The notes under the pieces: model-generated | Database searches by the model: none | Seen by the model: the letters and a program-made list of their open reading frames with translations, nothing else | Told to the model about the DNA's origin: nothing | Made by a program: the position numbers and the translations under genes | Assembly: GCA_032622095.1 (NCBI GenBank) | Contig: CP136065.1 | Span: 22,498,134 to 22,562,133, forward strand | Direction: 5' to 3' | DNA: 64,000 nucleotides | DNA from: Siphonodentalium dalli | Lineage: Eukaryota; Mollusca; Scaphopoda; Gadilida; Siphonodentaliidae | Part shown: positions 35,201 to 48,080 of the stretch, one piece after another | Layout of the letters: the number at the start of each line of letters is the position of its first letter | Position numbering within the stretch: position 1 is the stretch's first letter

Positions 35201-36165
35201 GAACTTCAGTCTGTTCATAGGTCTCCCATAGCAGTTGAACTTCAGTCTGTTCATAGGTCTCCCATAGAACTTCAGTCTGTTCATAGGTCTCCCATAGAAC
35301 TTCAGTCTGTTCATAGGTCTCCCATAGAACTTAAGTCTGTTCATAGGTCTCCCATAGAACTTCAGTCTGTTCATAGGTCTCCCATAGAACTTCAGTCTGT
35401 TCATAGGTCTCCCATAGAACTTCAGTCTGTTCATAGGTCTCCTATAGAACTTCAGTCTGTTCATAGGTCTCCCATAGAACTTCAGTCTGTTCATAGGTCT
35501 CCCATAGCACTTCAGTCTGTTCATAGGTCTCCCATAGAACTTAAGTCTGTTCATAGGTCTCCCATAGAACTTCAGTCTGTTCATAGGTCTCCCATAGAAC
35601 TTCAGTCTGTTCATAGGTCTCCCATACAACTTCAGTCTGTTCATAGGTCTCCTATAGAACTTCAGTCTGTTCATAGGTCTCCCATAGAACTTCAGTCTGT
35701 TCATAGGTCTCCCATAGCACTTCAGTCTGTTCATAGGTCTCCCATAGAACTTCAGTCTGTTCATATGTCTCCCATAGAACTTCAGTCTGTTCATAGGTCT
35801 CCCATAGAACTTCAGTCTGTCCATAGGTCTCCCATAGCAGTCTGTTCATAGGTCTCCCATAGAACTTCAGTCTGTTCATAGGTCTCCCATAGCACTTCAG
35901 TCTGTTCATAGGTCTCCCATAGCACTTCAGTCTGTTCATAGGTCTCCCATAGCACTTCAGTCTGTTCATAGGTCTCCCATAGAACTTCAGTCTGTTCATA
36001 GGTCTCCCATAGAACTTCAGTCTGTTCATAGGTCTCCCATAGAACTTCAGTCTGTTCATAGGTCTCCCATAGAACTTCAGTCTGTTCATAGGTCTCCCAT
36101 AGAACTTCAGTCTGTTCATAGATCTCCCATAGCAGTCTGTTCATAGGTCTCCCATAGCAGCCGAG
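35201..36165. repeat. 30-bp minisatellite, about 32 copies
   Basis: Unit GAACTTCAGTCTGTTCATAG plus GTCTCCCATA. Because 30 is a multiple of three and the unit lacks stops, the minus strand is open for up to 213 codons as a decapeptide repeat (YGRPMNRLKF), and a second frame reads WETYEQTEVL. The array edges and a few shortened units break these frames, so I treat the ORFs as by-products of the repeat. Confidence 0.9.
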
Positions 36166-36319
36166 GTCTAAGCTGAATAAGGTCCCCAGAGTGTGAAATG
36201 CAAACAAGCGGTCGCAGACGGCGATATCCCCCACCGAAATGTGCAGTTGGGGAAGTGCATTCTCAACAAGAGGTGGGATTTTGTCATAAAGCATGGCTTG
36301 CGAACTCATTTTAGGACTG

Positions 36320-36810
36320 ACATTTGTGGAAATTAGCCAAATGAACTCATATACCAAATATCTTTGAAATCCGTTGACATTTGTGGAAATGAGCCCTGTG
36401 ACGTTATCCATTTGCACACAAAAAAAGAAGTCATATAACTCTGCTGAAAATATCCGGCTGGACCTGGTTTTCGAACTCGTATTAGATACTAGTCATGTGA
36501 ACTCATATAACAAAATTCTTTGAAATCCGTTGACATTTGTCGAAATGAGCCCTGTGACGTCGTGTATTTGCTATTTGGTAAAATCGACAAAAATAATAAA
36601 CAAAGTCCAATAACTCCGGTAAAAATATCCGGCTGGAACTGGCTGGAACTCATTCTAGGTAAAGAACTCATATACCAAAAATCTTTGAAATCCGTTGACA
36701 TTTGTTCAAGGTATGACACTTACAAATTCGGGACGGACGGACGGATGGACAGACGGACGGACGGAACCCATTACTATATCCCCCACAAATTTTCAATTTG
36801 CCGGGGGATA
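36320..36810 (+). repeat. Retroposon-like repeat, about 160-bp units and GGACGG tail
   Basis: GAACTCATATACCAAA followed by TCTTTGAAATCCGTTGACAT recurs near 36343, 36499 and 36666. It ends with GACGGACGGACGGA and CCCCCACAAATTTTCAATTT then GCCGGGGGATAA, a typical 3' end of short mollusc retroposons (recollection). Confidence 0.6.
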
Positions 36811-37079
36811 ATGACAAGTCGGAGTGGGCAGCCAATCATATGGGTTGTTACTAACTAAATATGACAACCATCTAGCTATTGGTCCACATCCATTTCTGTA
36901 AAAGGTCAGCCAATGAAACATTTGAAAACTCTGGAAGGAATTAAAAAATGTCTACCTGTCGTCTCTCTGAAAGAAGATTAATTCTTTTAGGATGAAAACA
37001 TCATATGATGTTAAATCATATGAAAGTGGCAATACACAATAGCTCAACTAGGAGAAGAAGTTTGGGATAAAATGGATAA

Positions 37080-37860
37080 AAAATGTTGGGTGTAATTAAG
37101 GCCTGCCTAAATATTTAGTCATGCAAAGACCTGTCGGCCATCATTCAAATTTGATAGCTCGATATTGCCATATAAAGGTGATCCTAAAAATGCCAGTAAA
37201 TTTTCAAATACATCTCTAAAAAAAATACAGGCTACAGAGTGTGCCAGGGTCGATGGATTCAAATTTGAGATCAAAGATGGCTGCTGGCGGCCATGTTTTT
37301 AACGAGTTTCGAAAACAATCAATGCCTCCCATCTAGATGTCACCCCAATGATTCATTGGAAGTTTAGTAACAATTGGATGAGGGATGTAGCCTGTACAGT
37401 GTGCCAAAGAATTTAGTCATGCAATGACTAATATCCAAGATGTTGAAGATGGCCACTGCATTGCAGCCATGTTTTTCAACAAATTTCGAAATTAGTAGCT
37501 CTCATCTAGATGTGACCCTAAAGATCAATATAAAGATTGATGATGATCAGTTGAGGGATGTGGTCTGGAGGGTGTGCCAAAATATTTAGTAATGCAAAGA
37601 GTAAAAACCAAAATGGCTGCTATGTTTTTTTCATCGAAAATTGTTCCAATTCAGTAGTTTAGCCTGAACATGACAGAAATTTCAAAACAATAAATGCGGG
37701 CTGCAGGTTGTAGCGATGGATTCAAATTTTAAATCCAAGATGGCTGCTGGCGGCCATGTTTTTTTGATGAATTTTGTTAAAAATTGATGGCTCCTATCTA
37801 GAGGTCACCCCGAATATCCATGTGAAGTTTGGCGACGATCGAATGAGAGATGTTGTAACA
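37080..37860. repeat. Degenerate tandem repeat, about 200 bp, 3-4 units
   Basis: Units contain CAAGATGGCTGCTGGCGGCC, ATGTTTTT, TAGCTCCCATCTAGATGTCA, GATCAATATGAAGTTTGGTG-like and GTGTGCCAAAATATTTAGT blocks. More units lie at about 49300-49920 and 50285-50460. Confidence 0.7.
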
Positions 37861-37865
37861 TGCAA

Positions 37866-37935
37866 CCGGGGGGTATAAACTAACCGAGCGGTCTAACGAC
37901 TGCATGCCATAAAAAGGAATATGATTCCGACTCGT
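37866..37935 (+). repeat. Possible tRNA-derived SINE head
   Basis: AACTAACCGAGCGGTCTAACGAC resembles a Leu/Ser-type A box, and GACTCGTGGGTTGCC is a diverged B box at suitable spacing. Only the similarity of both boxes supports this. Confidence 0.3.
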
Positions 37936-38085
37936 GGGTTGCCCAGACGCCCAAGGGGATTTTAATGTCTGGGTTAATTCTAAATAAAGTTGCTGCCACC
38001 ACCCTTATTTAGTGCTCAAGGGAAACACTATAATATACCCCTCCCTATACCTAATGGGACTTGGTCTCGGCCTCTCTGCCGGTCA

Positions 38086-38335
38086 ATATAAGAGACTGAC
38101 AGTTTTCAGCTAACTGTCTATCAAGTTCTGCCCGTGGCAGGACTTTAGCAGTTTTAACCTCGTAAAACTTCCCACTTACTCTCTATACACTACACAGAAT
38201 TGGCCTTGCCAATCTGTAAACACAATAGAGACCGACAGTTTCCGGGCAGCTAACTGTCTGTTCAAGTTCTGCCCGTGGCAGGACTTTGGCAGTTTTAGCC
38301 TCGTAAAACTGCCCACTTAGTCTCTATACACTTCC
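38086..38335. repeat. Two-copy tandem duplication, 141-bp period
   Basis: CAAGTTCTGCCCGTGGCAGG at 38122 and 38263, followed both times by CAGTTTTA(A/G)CCTCGTAAAAC and CTCTATACAC. Confidence 0.8.
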
Positions 38336-38339
38336 AATG

Positions 38340-39550
38340 TTTACCACTTAGGGTAACACCTTAATTAGTTAAGCTTTTATGCTTCGATCTTAAAGATTCG
38401 AGCTTTTGCTTCGAGCACTTAGGCTTCGAGCTTGCTTACATTGAATTGAGCCGTGACCCAACTGAGGTTCTCCTGGTCTGAGACCTCCTTTTATACCCAT
38501 CTCAGGGCACCTGGTGGCACAAAGTTGCAACCAATCAGAATCGTTGCAACCCAGCCAATCACAGGCTAGCTTGAGAGCACCGATCTGCTTCTATATTTGC
38601 GATCCGGGGATTTCCCTTCTTGCTCGCAGTCTAATTTTAATAATGGCAATTCCAAGGTATTATGGAATTCGGGAAATTCCTATTTTACCTGGATATTTAA
38701 TTACAGTTATGTATAAGAAGTTTATTGATAACTATAATTGGGCTATTGGAAGTATTTGGACGGGAATAGATTCATACTCGACTCATACTCCGGAGACGAG
38801 GTGAGTGTGACGAAACGGGCGGCCATGTATTCGTAATGCAAAAATATGCGGTCATATTTTTGGATCAAAACTCACTTATTTGACTTTTCCTCGGGTTGGT
38901 ATTTGTTCGGGGTAATATAGTGATGTATACCCGACAATTGCCTTATAATTTCAACAAACGGGACCTTGTTGTTTTCTCACTATTTATGGAAAACGGGAAG
39001 CACCGGGTTGATTTCTTTTATGTGCATACAAATTTGGGGTGTTTTATAATTGAATATATTTGACTTTCCCGAACTTTTCCAGGGTTTGGATAATTGTGGA
39101 GGGGTGCATTGATATATGATTAAAGGCATAATAATCATATATCATGGGAAGTTACCATTTTTATGTAAAAATCGCTATTTGTGATAACCGGGGTCGCAGG
39201 CCAAAAAGTTTCGACATTGCCAGAGGCGCACTCGCTTCAATGTTAAATACATAAGCGACCTCAAAACTTCCAAATAAATGCTTCTAAATGTGCCCTGATA
39301 TGATGATATCTGTGCTTTGCACATTTACTTTTGTTGTCAAGATGATTTTGTCTGCTTAACAACGTAAACAGGAAGTGGCTTTCAATCGGGACTTGCAGCT
39401 TGTTGCCTGGTCGTGTATAAATATTGTGCATATGAATCCTGTGCTCGTCACAATGTGACCTGTTGGGTGTGCTATAGGAAATTGTTGATGGACACACATA
39501 CACATACCGACAGAGGACGCCAACCCATGACATTAGCTCAAACTTGACTT
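38340..39550. other. No certain gene
   Basis: An ORF at 38514-38804 is followed by a donor-like GAG|GTGAGT (38802), but neither a family nor a partner exon is visible. The remainder is unassigned. Confidence 0.35.
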
Positions 39551-39554
39551 TGTC

Positions 39555-39605
39555 AACTACAGTAATGCCCTAATTAATCAACTCCAAAACCACAGCAGAA
39601 TTATA
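39555..39605. mobile_element. Fragment of the TA-flanked (mariner-like) MITE family
   Basis: TACAGTAATGCCCTAATTAAT then CACAGCAGAATTAT; one end only. Confidence 0.6.
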
Positions 39606-39781
39606 TAATATTAAACCACAGTCGCCATATTTTCTATTGTTCTCCCTTGCACAATATCCAGTCGATTACCCGCTGGTAACAATAACTGTGCATTATTTGA
39701 ACAATAACTGTGGATTATTTTAACAATAACTGTGGATTATTTTAACAATAACTGTGGAATATAAAAATATTCCCCAGCTTT

Positions 39782-40432
39782 AGATTTTAGATTTATGTAG
39801 CTTGTGCAAAAATGAACTGGGTGATGAATACCATTTTGTTATGAAGTGCGCCAACTTGAGGCACCTGCGGGTAAAATACATATCCGAACACTATTGGAAC
39901 CCACCTTCTAAGAAAAAGTTTTACGAGCTACTGACAAAGTCTGGTCGCGTTGACTTGAGAAAATTAACACTTTTTCTAAAATTAGCGTTCAAATATAGAA
40001 ATAGAAATTTATAGCTGAATACATTTTATTAATGTTATTGAAATATCAAGTCAAAATGTTATGGCTGCTGTTGTTGTTGTTGTTGTTGTTAGTATTATAT
40101 TAGTATTGATATAAGACATCCTCGAAAAGTATCCTGATAGAACGTATTAGATGAATATAAAAACGACGATAATGAGGACTGACGATGGTTAACAGAGAGA
40201 CTACCGCCATATCTATCGACCAATCTTCTTCTATCTTCTTCTATCTTATTCTTCTTCTTATCTTCTTCTTCTCTCATTCTTTTCCTCTTCTTCTTTTTCT
40301 GTCTGCTTCCTCTTCATTTTCTGTGTTCATTTATGTATATGTATATATTTCGCACTAAGCACCTTGTAAATATTGCACATCTCGCCAGTTACATGTGAAC
40401 TCATGTCTTAGAGATTAAAGCATAGCATAGCT
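39782..40432 (+). pseudogene. 5'-truncated non-LTR retrotransposon, C-terminal zinc knuckle and 3' UTR
   Basis: 39796-40014 encodes CSLCKNELGDEYHFVMKC, a C-x2-C-x8-H-x4-C knuckle. Basic and aromatic-rich residues follow (LRVKYISEHYW, KKKFYELL) to a TAG at 40012-40014. This is the usual C-terminus of Jockey/CR1-group ORF2 proteins after the reverse transcriptase, which is missing through 5' truncation. The 3' part has a (GTT)n run (40068-40090), a polypyrimidine stretch (about 40220-40310) and ends near ATTAAAGCATAGCATAGC, a simple-repeat tail. It is a different subfamily from the 57.4-kb element, whose knuckle reads CSCG...H...C. Confidence 0.75.
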
Positions 40433-42850
40433 ATTATCATAACAATCACAAATCATTGCTTGGTGTGTTCTCCACTTGCTGACACACCGGAATGTCACAT
40501 TGGTGTGACTAATCAATAAAACGAGATACTGAACAGTGTTATGTGATTACAATGATCATAGGGATAATAAGAAAAGACGGTGGGTGGAATTTGTGTAATG
40601 TAATAACAACAATTTTACATCAAAGTTAGACTACTCGGACTAGAACAAATATATATCACCCCTGGCCAAGTGGTCCTGCTAATCTGCTATGATGCCGTTG
40701 GGTCCTGCTGAATTGCTCTGATGATGTTAGGCAAACTGATGCTGTTAACTAATAGTACCATTATTTTATTTTTTAATTTGTCTTTTCGCGGTGTTGCGAT
40801 AATCTGAACATATCGAGGAAAGGCCATTATGCGTGTCAAAGATCCAAAAACATATTTATTTTGGAAATATTTGTAATACTGGTTGAATTAGTTGTTGAGA
40901 ATTTACTATATTGTCATCAAGACGTACGATGGTGTACGTAAACAAGAGCCTGTTGGTGTTACATAAGTTGTGCTTCTGTTTACATAACACAACTCAATTA
41001 TATTGGTTAATCACAGAAAATGATATAAACGCTCTTTATTATTTCCATATCAGGAAAACAGTAATAAATAACGCTCTTTAAATTTACCATATCCGGATAT
41101 AAACAAAAGCCAGGAAACGTTTTTTTTTGCTTTTGTTTACATACCAAAGGGGGGGGGATTGACAATAACATACGGCTTATGTGATATTTCTGATTGCTAT
41201 AAGAACAAAGTACGAATAGTTTAACAGCATACCCACTGCCAACGCCGCCCGTATCTTTGACACATGTACATTGTATTTGAGACATGTTTTAGTAATGAAA
41301 AACTTACAAATGTGGTGCCTCCTTAGAACACGGAATCACTCGTACGATATAATTTTCTGGTGTATGAAACACACCAACCGCAGTGGTATGGTGTCAAGTT
41401 GAACAATGGGGCTTTTATGGTTGTTATGAGCCTCCTATTTATAGGCATGACTATATGTACACATAAAAATAATTGTGTAATACTTGTACTTACTGATGTT
41501 CGTCTCTGGCTCGTAGGGCGAAATTTAATTCCAGTAAATAGAACAATGTTGCAACCATATATTCCTATATATATTCACGACCCTTTTATAATTCAAACAC
41601 GGTAAGTATACATTAGACGAAATCAACTCCAGTTTATTTTGTTTTCTATGCGAGATTTAATGGTTAAGACACAGCGCTTATCAACGAAAACGATTTCTGG
41701 GTCACAAACAATTGTTATTGTTGACACCCTGGCTAGCAGAAAACGCGTGGGAGGGTGGACAAGGGCAAAGTCAATCATTGGCCGATCGAGGAATAAAATG
41801 TGATAACTGGGCTATGGAAATCCTGTAAATGCAACATAAAATAGCTGTAACAGGTAAACAAATTAACAGTTTTGAAGGTGTGTAAGGGTGGGGTTGTGGG
41901 GGGGGGGGGGGGTATAAAACATAAACACTTGAGGTAATCCAAAAGAGAAAAGCTTCAATTTCACTGTTAATCCATGTATTATACATAGTCACAATGCCAC
42001 GGTATGAGTGAAGATTGTTTTGTCGATTGGGTAATTGTAAATAACATAGAATCACTGTTTCATCGAAAACAGTTTGGAATGGGAGAGAGAGTAACACATG
42101 ATAGTTATCCCAAATGGAAATATCCAGATTCACGTATAATCCATGGTCAGTGATGTAAACCATTTGAACTAGGAAAATAATATAGTTTTAAACACTCCGG
42201 AAAAGACTATTCGCATTAATTGTTGACGCATTGTTAATTCATGTATTATATAACACAATCCACCCACATGCAATTATGGCCTACACATCGGAGGACGAAC
42301 CATGAAACGATACAAATGTAAATGTCAGTGTCCCTTTAACTGAAGCTGTGTAGCAATCGACAGTTTGTAGTGTCCGTTCGTTTCCGTAAAATTACTGCCA
42401 TTCGTATACTGGAAATTACCGACATCGTGCACATGTATCCTATATATAGCTATTGAGTTCGAGGTTGCATCTATTTTAGAATCGTCAAAATTATTTATCC
42501 ATTTCGATATACTCGAACACCAGTCCAGTCAGAGCTGCCAACACAATTGCCCATTTGGACTATTGTGACCCGATTTTGGTCAATGGTATCGTCTAAATTG
42601 GTTAGATCACACCAATCGTGTCTCCGTAATTAAGAGAGTTCAGTTTACAGGTAATTAGAGCTGATTAACTGCATGAATTCTCGTGCTGCGAACTCGAATA
42701 GCAAGCTCTAACAAGAAAACTAAGATGCATGCATCAGGTCGGCCGTGAACTATCTACCATAGAATTGTTGTAGCTATCGATTATACATTTTGAAACACCT
42801 GTTTATATGTATGTGTGTATGCATGAATGCATGTGTGTATGTGTTATAGA
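40433..42850. other. No gene seen
   Basis: Unassigned sequence with two GCTCTTTA-type blocks near 41030 and 41070 and G-runs at 41149 and 41898. ORFs here (for example 41771-42163 minus) lack recognisable domains, and that one crosses a homopolymer. Confidence 0.4.
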
Positions 42851-42899
42851 CTCTAACACTGCTCGAATTTGGTATTTAACGTGTCAACTTGACCTCGCT

Positions 42900-43150
42900 C
42901 ATAGGCATGTTTCAGAACCTTGACCGATCCGACTAAAAATTTGTGTGTAGGACTACTTCGATCCCGGGAGCAATATGGACGGGTCCAATTTCACGTGGGA
43001 CCATGTTCTCGAACGTGCTGATATAGGCATGTTTCTGGACCAATTGAACAATAGTTTGGCCAGACGCTGTATATACTGGGTACTGTCCAGATGGAGGCGA
43101 TCACAAAAAAATCAATAACTAGCCCGAACGAAGTCGAGTACATCAGCTAG
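42900..43150 (+). mobile_element. 3' part of a Helitron-like element
   Basis: Ends GCCCGAACGAAGTCGAG, then TACATCAG, then CTAG at 43147-43150. The hairpin stem is weakened. The 5' end is not identified. Confidence 0.45.
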
Positions 43151-43672
43151 TTTAATATATATTTTGGACATTTGTCTGTCTGTTTGTCTGTTAGCTATGG
43201 CCGTGAAAACTGCCGGACAGATTTGTGAAAACTGCCGGACAGATTTGACGAAATTTGATACCTAGGGGAAATTATTTCCAGGGAGTATTTTGGACGGGTC
43301 AAATCTTGATCCCGACCTGACTTTGCCATTCAAAAAGATCAATTCAAGGTCAAATCTGGTAAAACGGAAGTATTTCAACGAAATTTGATACCTACTGTTA
43401 CTTTTGTCCCAGGAGTGTTTCGGGTGGGTCAAATCATGACCCTGACCTGATCTTGACATTCAAAATTGTCAATTCAAGGTCAAATCGGGTAAAGCCGGGC
43501 GGATTTCGACGGGTACTTTTGTCGTGACTTTTGTCCGGGGAGTGTTTTGGACGGGTCAAATCGTGACCACGACATGACCTTCACCTTTAAAATAGTCAAT
43601 TCAAGGTTAAATCGCGCAATTCTCCGAAAATCAGAGGGGAACATCCCGGACGAAGTCGGGTCCACCAGCTAC
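43151..43672 (+). mobile_element. Second Helitron-like element, abutting the first
   Basis: Starts TTTAATATATATTTTGGACA directly after CTAG of the previous element and ends CCCGGACGAAGTCGGG then TCCACCAG and CTAC. It contains two to three about 120-bp internal units (GGGTCAAATC, GACCTGA, GTCAATTCAAGGTCAAAT). Confidence 0.55.
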
Positions 43673-43753
43673 TATTATATATTTCTAGATTTAGTTACAA
43701 ACTAAATACCTGTATATTGTACAAAGAAATGTTTGACAAATATATCTGTATCA

Positions 43754-44094
43754 ATATGATATTTTTAAAAATATAATATATATTTCCTTAAAGAAAGCCT
43801 GAACACTGAACTATATGGATATATGTCCTGCGTTTGTAAACCATAGTAGAAAAGGGGTTAACTTTTTTTGTGGTCGCCTACGATACCTCGCGGTCTTCAG
43901 TGGCTTGCTCGGATTAGTCACGCATGCGCAGTCCCAATATAACCGAATGAATTCGCCAGTTTATTTTCAACTCAATCAGGAGATTGGCGAGTTGCGGGGT
44001 TGGGAATGGCACCGCCATGGGAGGGCCCTATGATAGTTCAGTGTTCAGGCTTTTTTTAAGGAAATATATATTATATTTTTTAAAAATATCATAT
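43754..44094. mobile_element. 341-bp TIR MITE (61-bp inverted ends)
   Basis: The left end 43754-43814 (ATATGATATTTTTAAAAATA ... CACTGAACTAT) is inverted at 44033-44094. The inner 43820-43975 segment recurs inverted at 48564-48704. Confidence 0.8.
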
Positions 44095-44279
44095 TTCCGC
44101 TAAAGGAAGCCGTTCACACTGAACTATATGGATTAGAATGCAAGCCCAGGAGGAGGCACGAGCAATAAAGTTAATAGCCAAATTTTGGAGGGAATGCACT
44201 CTTCTAAAACAGATTGTACCTAAATAAGAACTCTTTAATGAATATGTTATGATTAGGTACGTGAAATAACTCATATAAT

Positions 44280-46350
44280 TAGAGTGCTATATTGCCCAAA
44301 CATGTACCCCCCCCCTTGTTTTTGGAAGCAACATCCCAGGTGGTGCCATTCAATTCAGAATTGCGAGCGAACCGAGCAATTCTCTGTTCTTCATCCGTCA
44401 GTTCTAAGAATCCAGCCGATTTGAGATTCGAGGAGACTAACTCCCTCTCCGCCTTAGCGACATAACGACCTGCACTGGAGGAGGCCCACTCCAAAGATGG
44501 CAAGACAACCAACATTAAGAGTTTAACTAACTGCTGTTCACCAATGCAAATGGCAGATAACCTGATGCCCAATCTATGGCACAGGTATCAAATGGAGAGC
44601 CCATTAGCCCAAATGGGTTATACAACTATAAGCGAGTCAAGCCATCGGATCAGAGGGAGCCCCCACCATCGCATGCTGCAGGTGGTCATGCCCAAGCTAA
44701 TATCCTGGCCAAGCTGGAGGGTGGGGAGAGGTCATTTTTCTCCGATCCCTTCACGGAGGAGTGGCAGGCAAGGCCGTGTCGTTAATGCGATCGTGACCAG
44801 GGGGACTCGGCGCTTTACCTCATGGGTACGGCCCCTGCCCTACGCTTAAGCTGCCTAAGGCCATCCAGCCGGTATCGATACGTACGCACGCGATTTTTGG
44901 CAGCTTTAGCGCCCAGAACCGCTAGCGTCTGGTGGGGGCCAAATGGCCTGGAGGTCCCAAGTACCCCGGCAGCTCCACCAGACGTATCCCCACGAATTGG
45001 TTGAACCGTCAAGACGTAACCGGAGGAGCGTGAACTGGTCCAGCCCTTAGAACAGTTATCACACGTTCACATGTCCCTGAGGTACCTATGTATCACAATA
45101 TACACATTGCGTATATATATATATAAAATGATATAATATATATATCCGGGGGATATATATATTAAGTTTTCCTCATGAGACCATGTCAGAAGGCCCTTCC
45201 AAAGCTGCGCCCATCAATCTAATGGTCGGAGCCAGATCACAGCTCCCTGTCATGATCCAACGTATCACTAAATATAGATATACAACCCCACATAGAACAT
45301 GTCTCATGTCTCTGAGGTACCTATGTATCACAAGATAGCATTGCAGAAACCCGGTGACACAAATCTTTCGCATATATAGATATATAAAATGATATCATAG
45401 ATATATCATGGTGATATATAAGTCATCATGAGATCATGTCAGAAGACCCTACTACAGCTGCGCCCAACAATCCAATGGTCGGAGCCAGAGCAGAGATCCC
45501 TGGCACAATCCAATATATCATTAAAGATATATATATAGCCCCTCAGAGAACATGGCCGAACACCGCAGGTGACCAGAGCATCCAATGAGAAAGCAAACCG
45601 CTACTCTCAGGTGCCAAAACAATGTCGGTACGAGTATTAATTTTGGAGAAATTTCCCAACGAGCACCATCCTTTGGAATGGAGACAGACAGCAAAATGTG
45701 CAATCACAAGTATTATGTTCAGCCTAAATCCACACACACTACTATTATTAGGCCATCACGACCACTAGGCACCTGAGAGCAGTCCGCGTTCCCAGCGGAA
45801 TACCCACCGCGATCCGATTCTAAGAAATGAAGGTGCGCCTTCTACAACCGAAATCAGTTCAAATGATGTACAATGTAGTCAGATGATGAACACAGGTAAA
45901 TTTTCACGGTCACCATACGGAATATTCAGGTCTGAGCCTCTGCCTCCCCAAACATGCAGTAGAACGACCTAGGTGTGTGATAGGTCGGTTAGTGTGAAGC
46001 ATGCAGCAAACTAGGGGAAGACCCGCTCTAAAAATGGCTCCCCTAATTGTCATCCTCCTAGTAAAGGATACACATCCCTTTTTAATGTTTTATTTTAATT
46101 TGAAGAGCCAAGATAGAGAGGAACTCCCCCGACCTAAGTGGTCCCGCTTATGGAATGTTCAAGGAAGAGAGGACAAACCCAGCATAGACCGAAATGCGCA
46201 GTTGGCAGCATGGCTTCAGGCCCTTATGATCGGGCATCTGTGCCATGGGGATGGGATGCCACTCGTACGGGGTGGTCCCCTGCCTGCGTCTTAGGAAAGG
46301 TCGGTAATGCTGGTCAATGAGCTTCCTCGAAAGCTTAGCTGGACAGCGCA
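44280..46350. other. GC-richer stretch with fragments of possibly decayed coding sequence
   Basis: Composition is visibly higher in G+C than in the flanks, and overlapping ORFs of 60-101 codons occur on both strands (for example 44279-44572 minus, 44544-44849 plus, 46001-46294 plus). None has a motif I can name. It may be a decayed transposon coding region. Confidence 0.3.
45050..45545. repeat. Two-unit tandem repeat, about 245 bp
   Basis: TGAGGTACCTATGTATCACAA at about 45077 and 45313, GAGACCATGTCAGAAG or GAGATCATGTCAGAAG at about 45177 and 45430, and AATGGTCGGAGCCAGA at about 45220 and 45475. Confidence 0.75.
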
Positions 46351-47300
46351 AACGTCTTTGCCTGTTTTATTGTCTATGTGCCAGATAATCAAATTGATAT
46401 GGGCAATAGAAGTATAAAGAGCCATGCTGATGGCCTCTTGTCGGACAGGCTATTGGCAATGGTCGTGGGACACGTGGCAATAGAAATGCTTTCCATGTAA
46501 ATATGCTTCATTCGTGTGTGAAGTATATTCGCCATATCAACGGTATGAAAGGTCGGGACACGTATATATTTTAAAATTCATTGAGACTCCAGCTAGTCCA
46601 TGAATACCTTCAAAACACCTACCATGCCCTTTATGAACAATGCATGCTGTATTGGATGTACAGCCTGTTCTTGTACCAAGCTCACATTTGATATGGTTAC
46701 TTGCCATAAATAATGTCTCCCCCCCACCTTCCTCGTCTTGGAATACCACTGCTATTATATCGTTATTCATTGGGGAACGTCATCCAGGCCACGATCGCCA
46801 GTTATTGCCAGTGGGCCAGTTACCTGGAGGGGTCAAGTCACCACGACTCTAAATACCTGTCAGGCTGGAATCATTCACATAATTGAATCAAGAAGGGGAA
46901 AGGTTGTTCAAACCAAAGTATCTTCAAATATATTTGTAGATAGTGAAACCATGATTAAACACCGTCAGAGTGACGATAAGCTTCTTGCCTTACTCTAGAG
47001 AATGCAAACCGGAGCACCCATGATTTGTAATTTTGTGTCCCAATTAGAGCCATATCCAGAATCGTAGTAATCCAGCCCCCCCCCCCCGCTTCTTTTCGGT
47101 AAACCTACACAGGAAGGAAAGCAATTATGTTTGTATTCCGGAAGGAGACACCATTTAGTCGAGATACAACCCAGCAATTTTGAAAGGATGGGTTAATTTT
47201 TGGATACAATTCAGAATAACTAAAATCTGGAATTGAGACAATAGTGAAACTGTCATCACGATTAATGTTAGTGTCATGCTTGCAATCATTAAATGGTAGC
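46350..47300. other. No gene seen
   Basis: Unassigned sequence with short C-runs near 46720 and 47077. Opposing short ORFs have no signature. Confidence 0.35.
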
Positions 47301-47309
47301 AGTTCAAAA

Positions 47310-48080
47310 TTTTGACAGTGAAGTTGAAGCACTGTACGAGAATCGAATCATGTACTCAACAGAATTCTGACTCCTGTCAGATGTCAATCCCTGTCTGAAA
47401 TTAATGACACTAACGAATCTTAGTACGACAACAGTCATAATTTTTCTGATATTGATAAACTGTAGTCTGATAACTTCAAGCGTCGACCAACACATCTAAA
47501 TCATAGGAGACATGTGTGACAGTATTAAAACAGAAAACACAAAGTATTTTGTGAAAGCATGTTGTTTAGATGAGATCTAGCGACTCCAGTAGTGTTCTGT
47601 AACATGCACACACCTAGGTGTGTACATGTGTCAGCCATTAAGTTTTTATTGTCCACACCCGATCGCACAGCGTAGTGCACCCACGACAACATACCTGAAC
47701 AAATGTTGTAATGGGGAAAGTCGGCATTTGCATTCGGATTTTATTCAGTAATCTCGAATGGGACTTGTTAGCCTGACAAACTTGGTATCGGACCGAGTTC
47801 TGATTTATGTCAGAATACCCTGACCAGGGTACGATCCCCGGTCCGCTAGCACATGGCTGAGATTGTTACATTGAGGGTGATGCTCCGTTACGAGAATCAA
47901 ACCATGAACATAATTATAACACTTGTCCAATATCAATCTCTGTCAATTTATTAAAGTAATAATGACACTACTGTTTTTACATTGAATTGATAAACCCAGA
48001 TGTAAATTGTAATCAACTTTTAAGTTCAAATGTGACCAACACATCTGGATCAGTTGTATTGAACCATAAAACAACAAAGT
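47310..48080. repeat. Diverged direct repeat (about 570-bp spacing)
   Basis: ACGAGAATCGAATCATG / ACGAGAATCAAACCATG, TGACACTAACG / TGACACTACTG, CGACCAACACATCTAAATCA / TGACCAACACATCTGGATCA and ACAAAGTATT follow in the same order at 47336-47560 and 47890-48100. Confidence 0.65.

Noticed and set aside
35183-36417. Long minus-strand ORFs as a repetitive protein
   Set aside because: The frames follow from a 30-bp repeat without stops, and the unique N-terminal part overlaps noncoding retroposon repeats.
38514-38804. First exon of a gene ending at a GTGAGT donor
   Set aside because: No homology, no partner exon, and it lies in unassigned repeat-like DNA.
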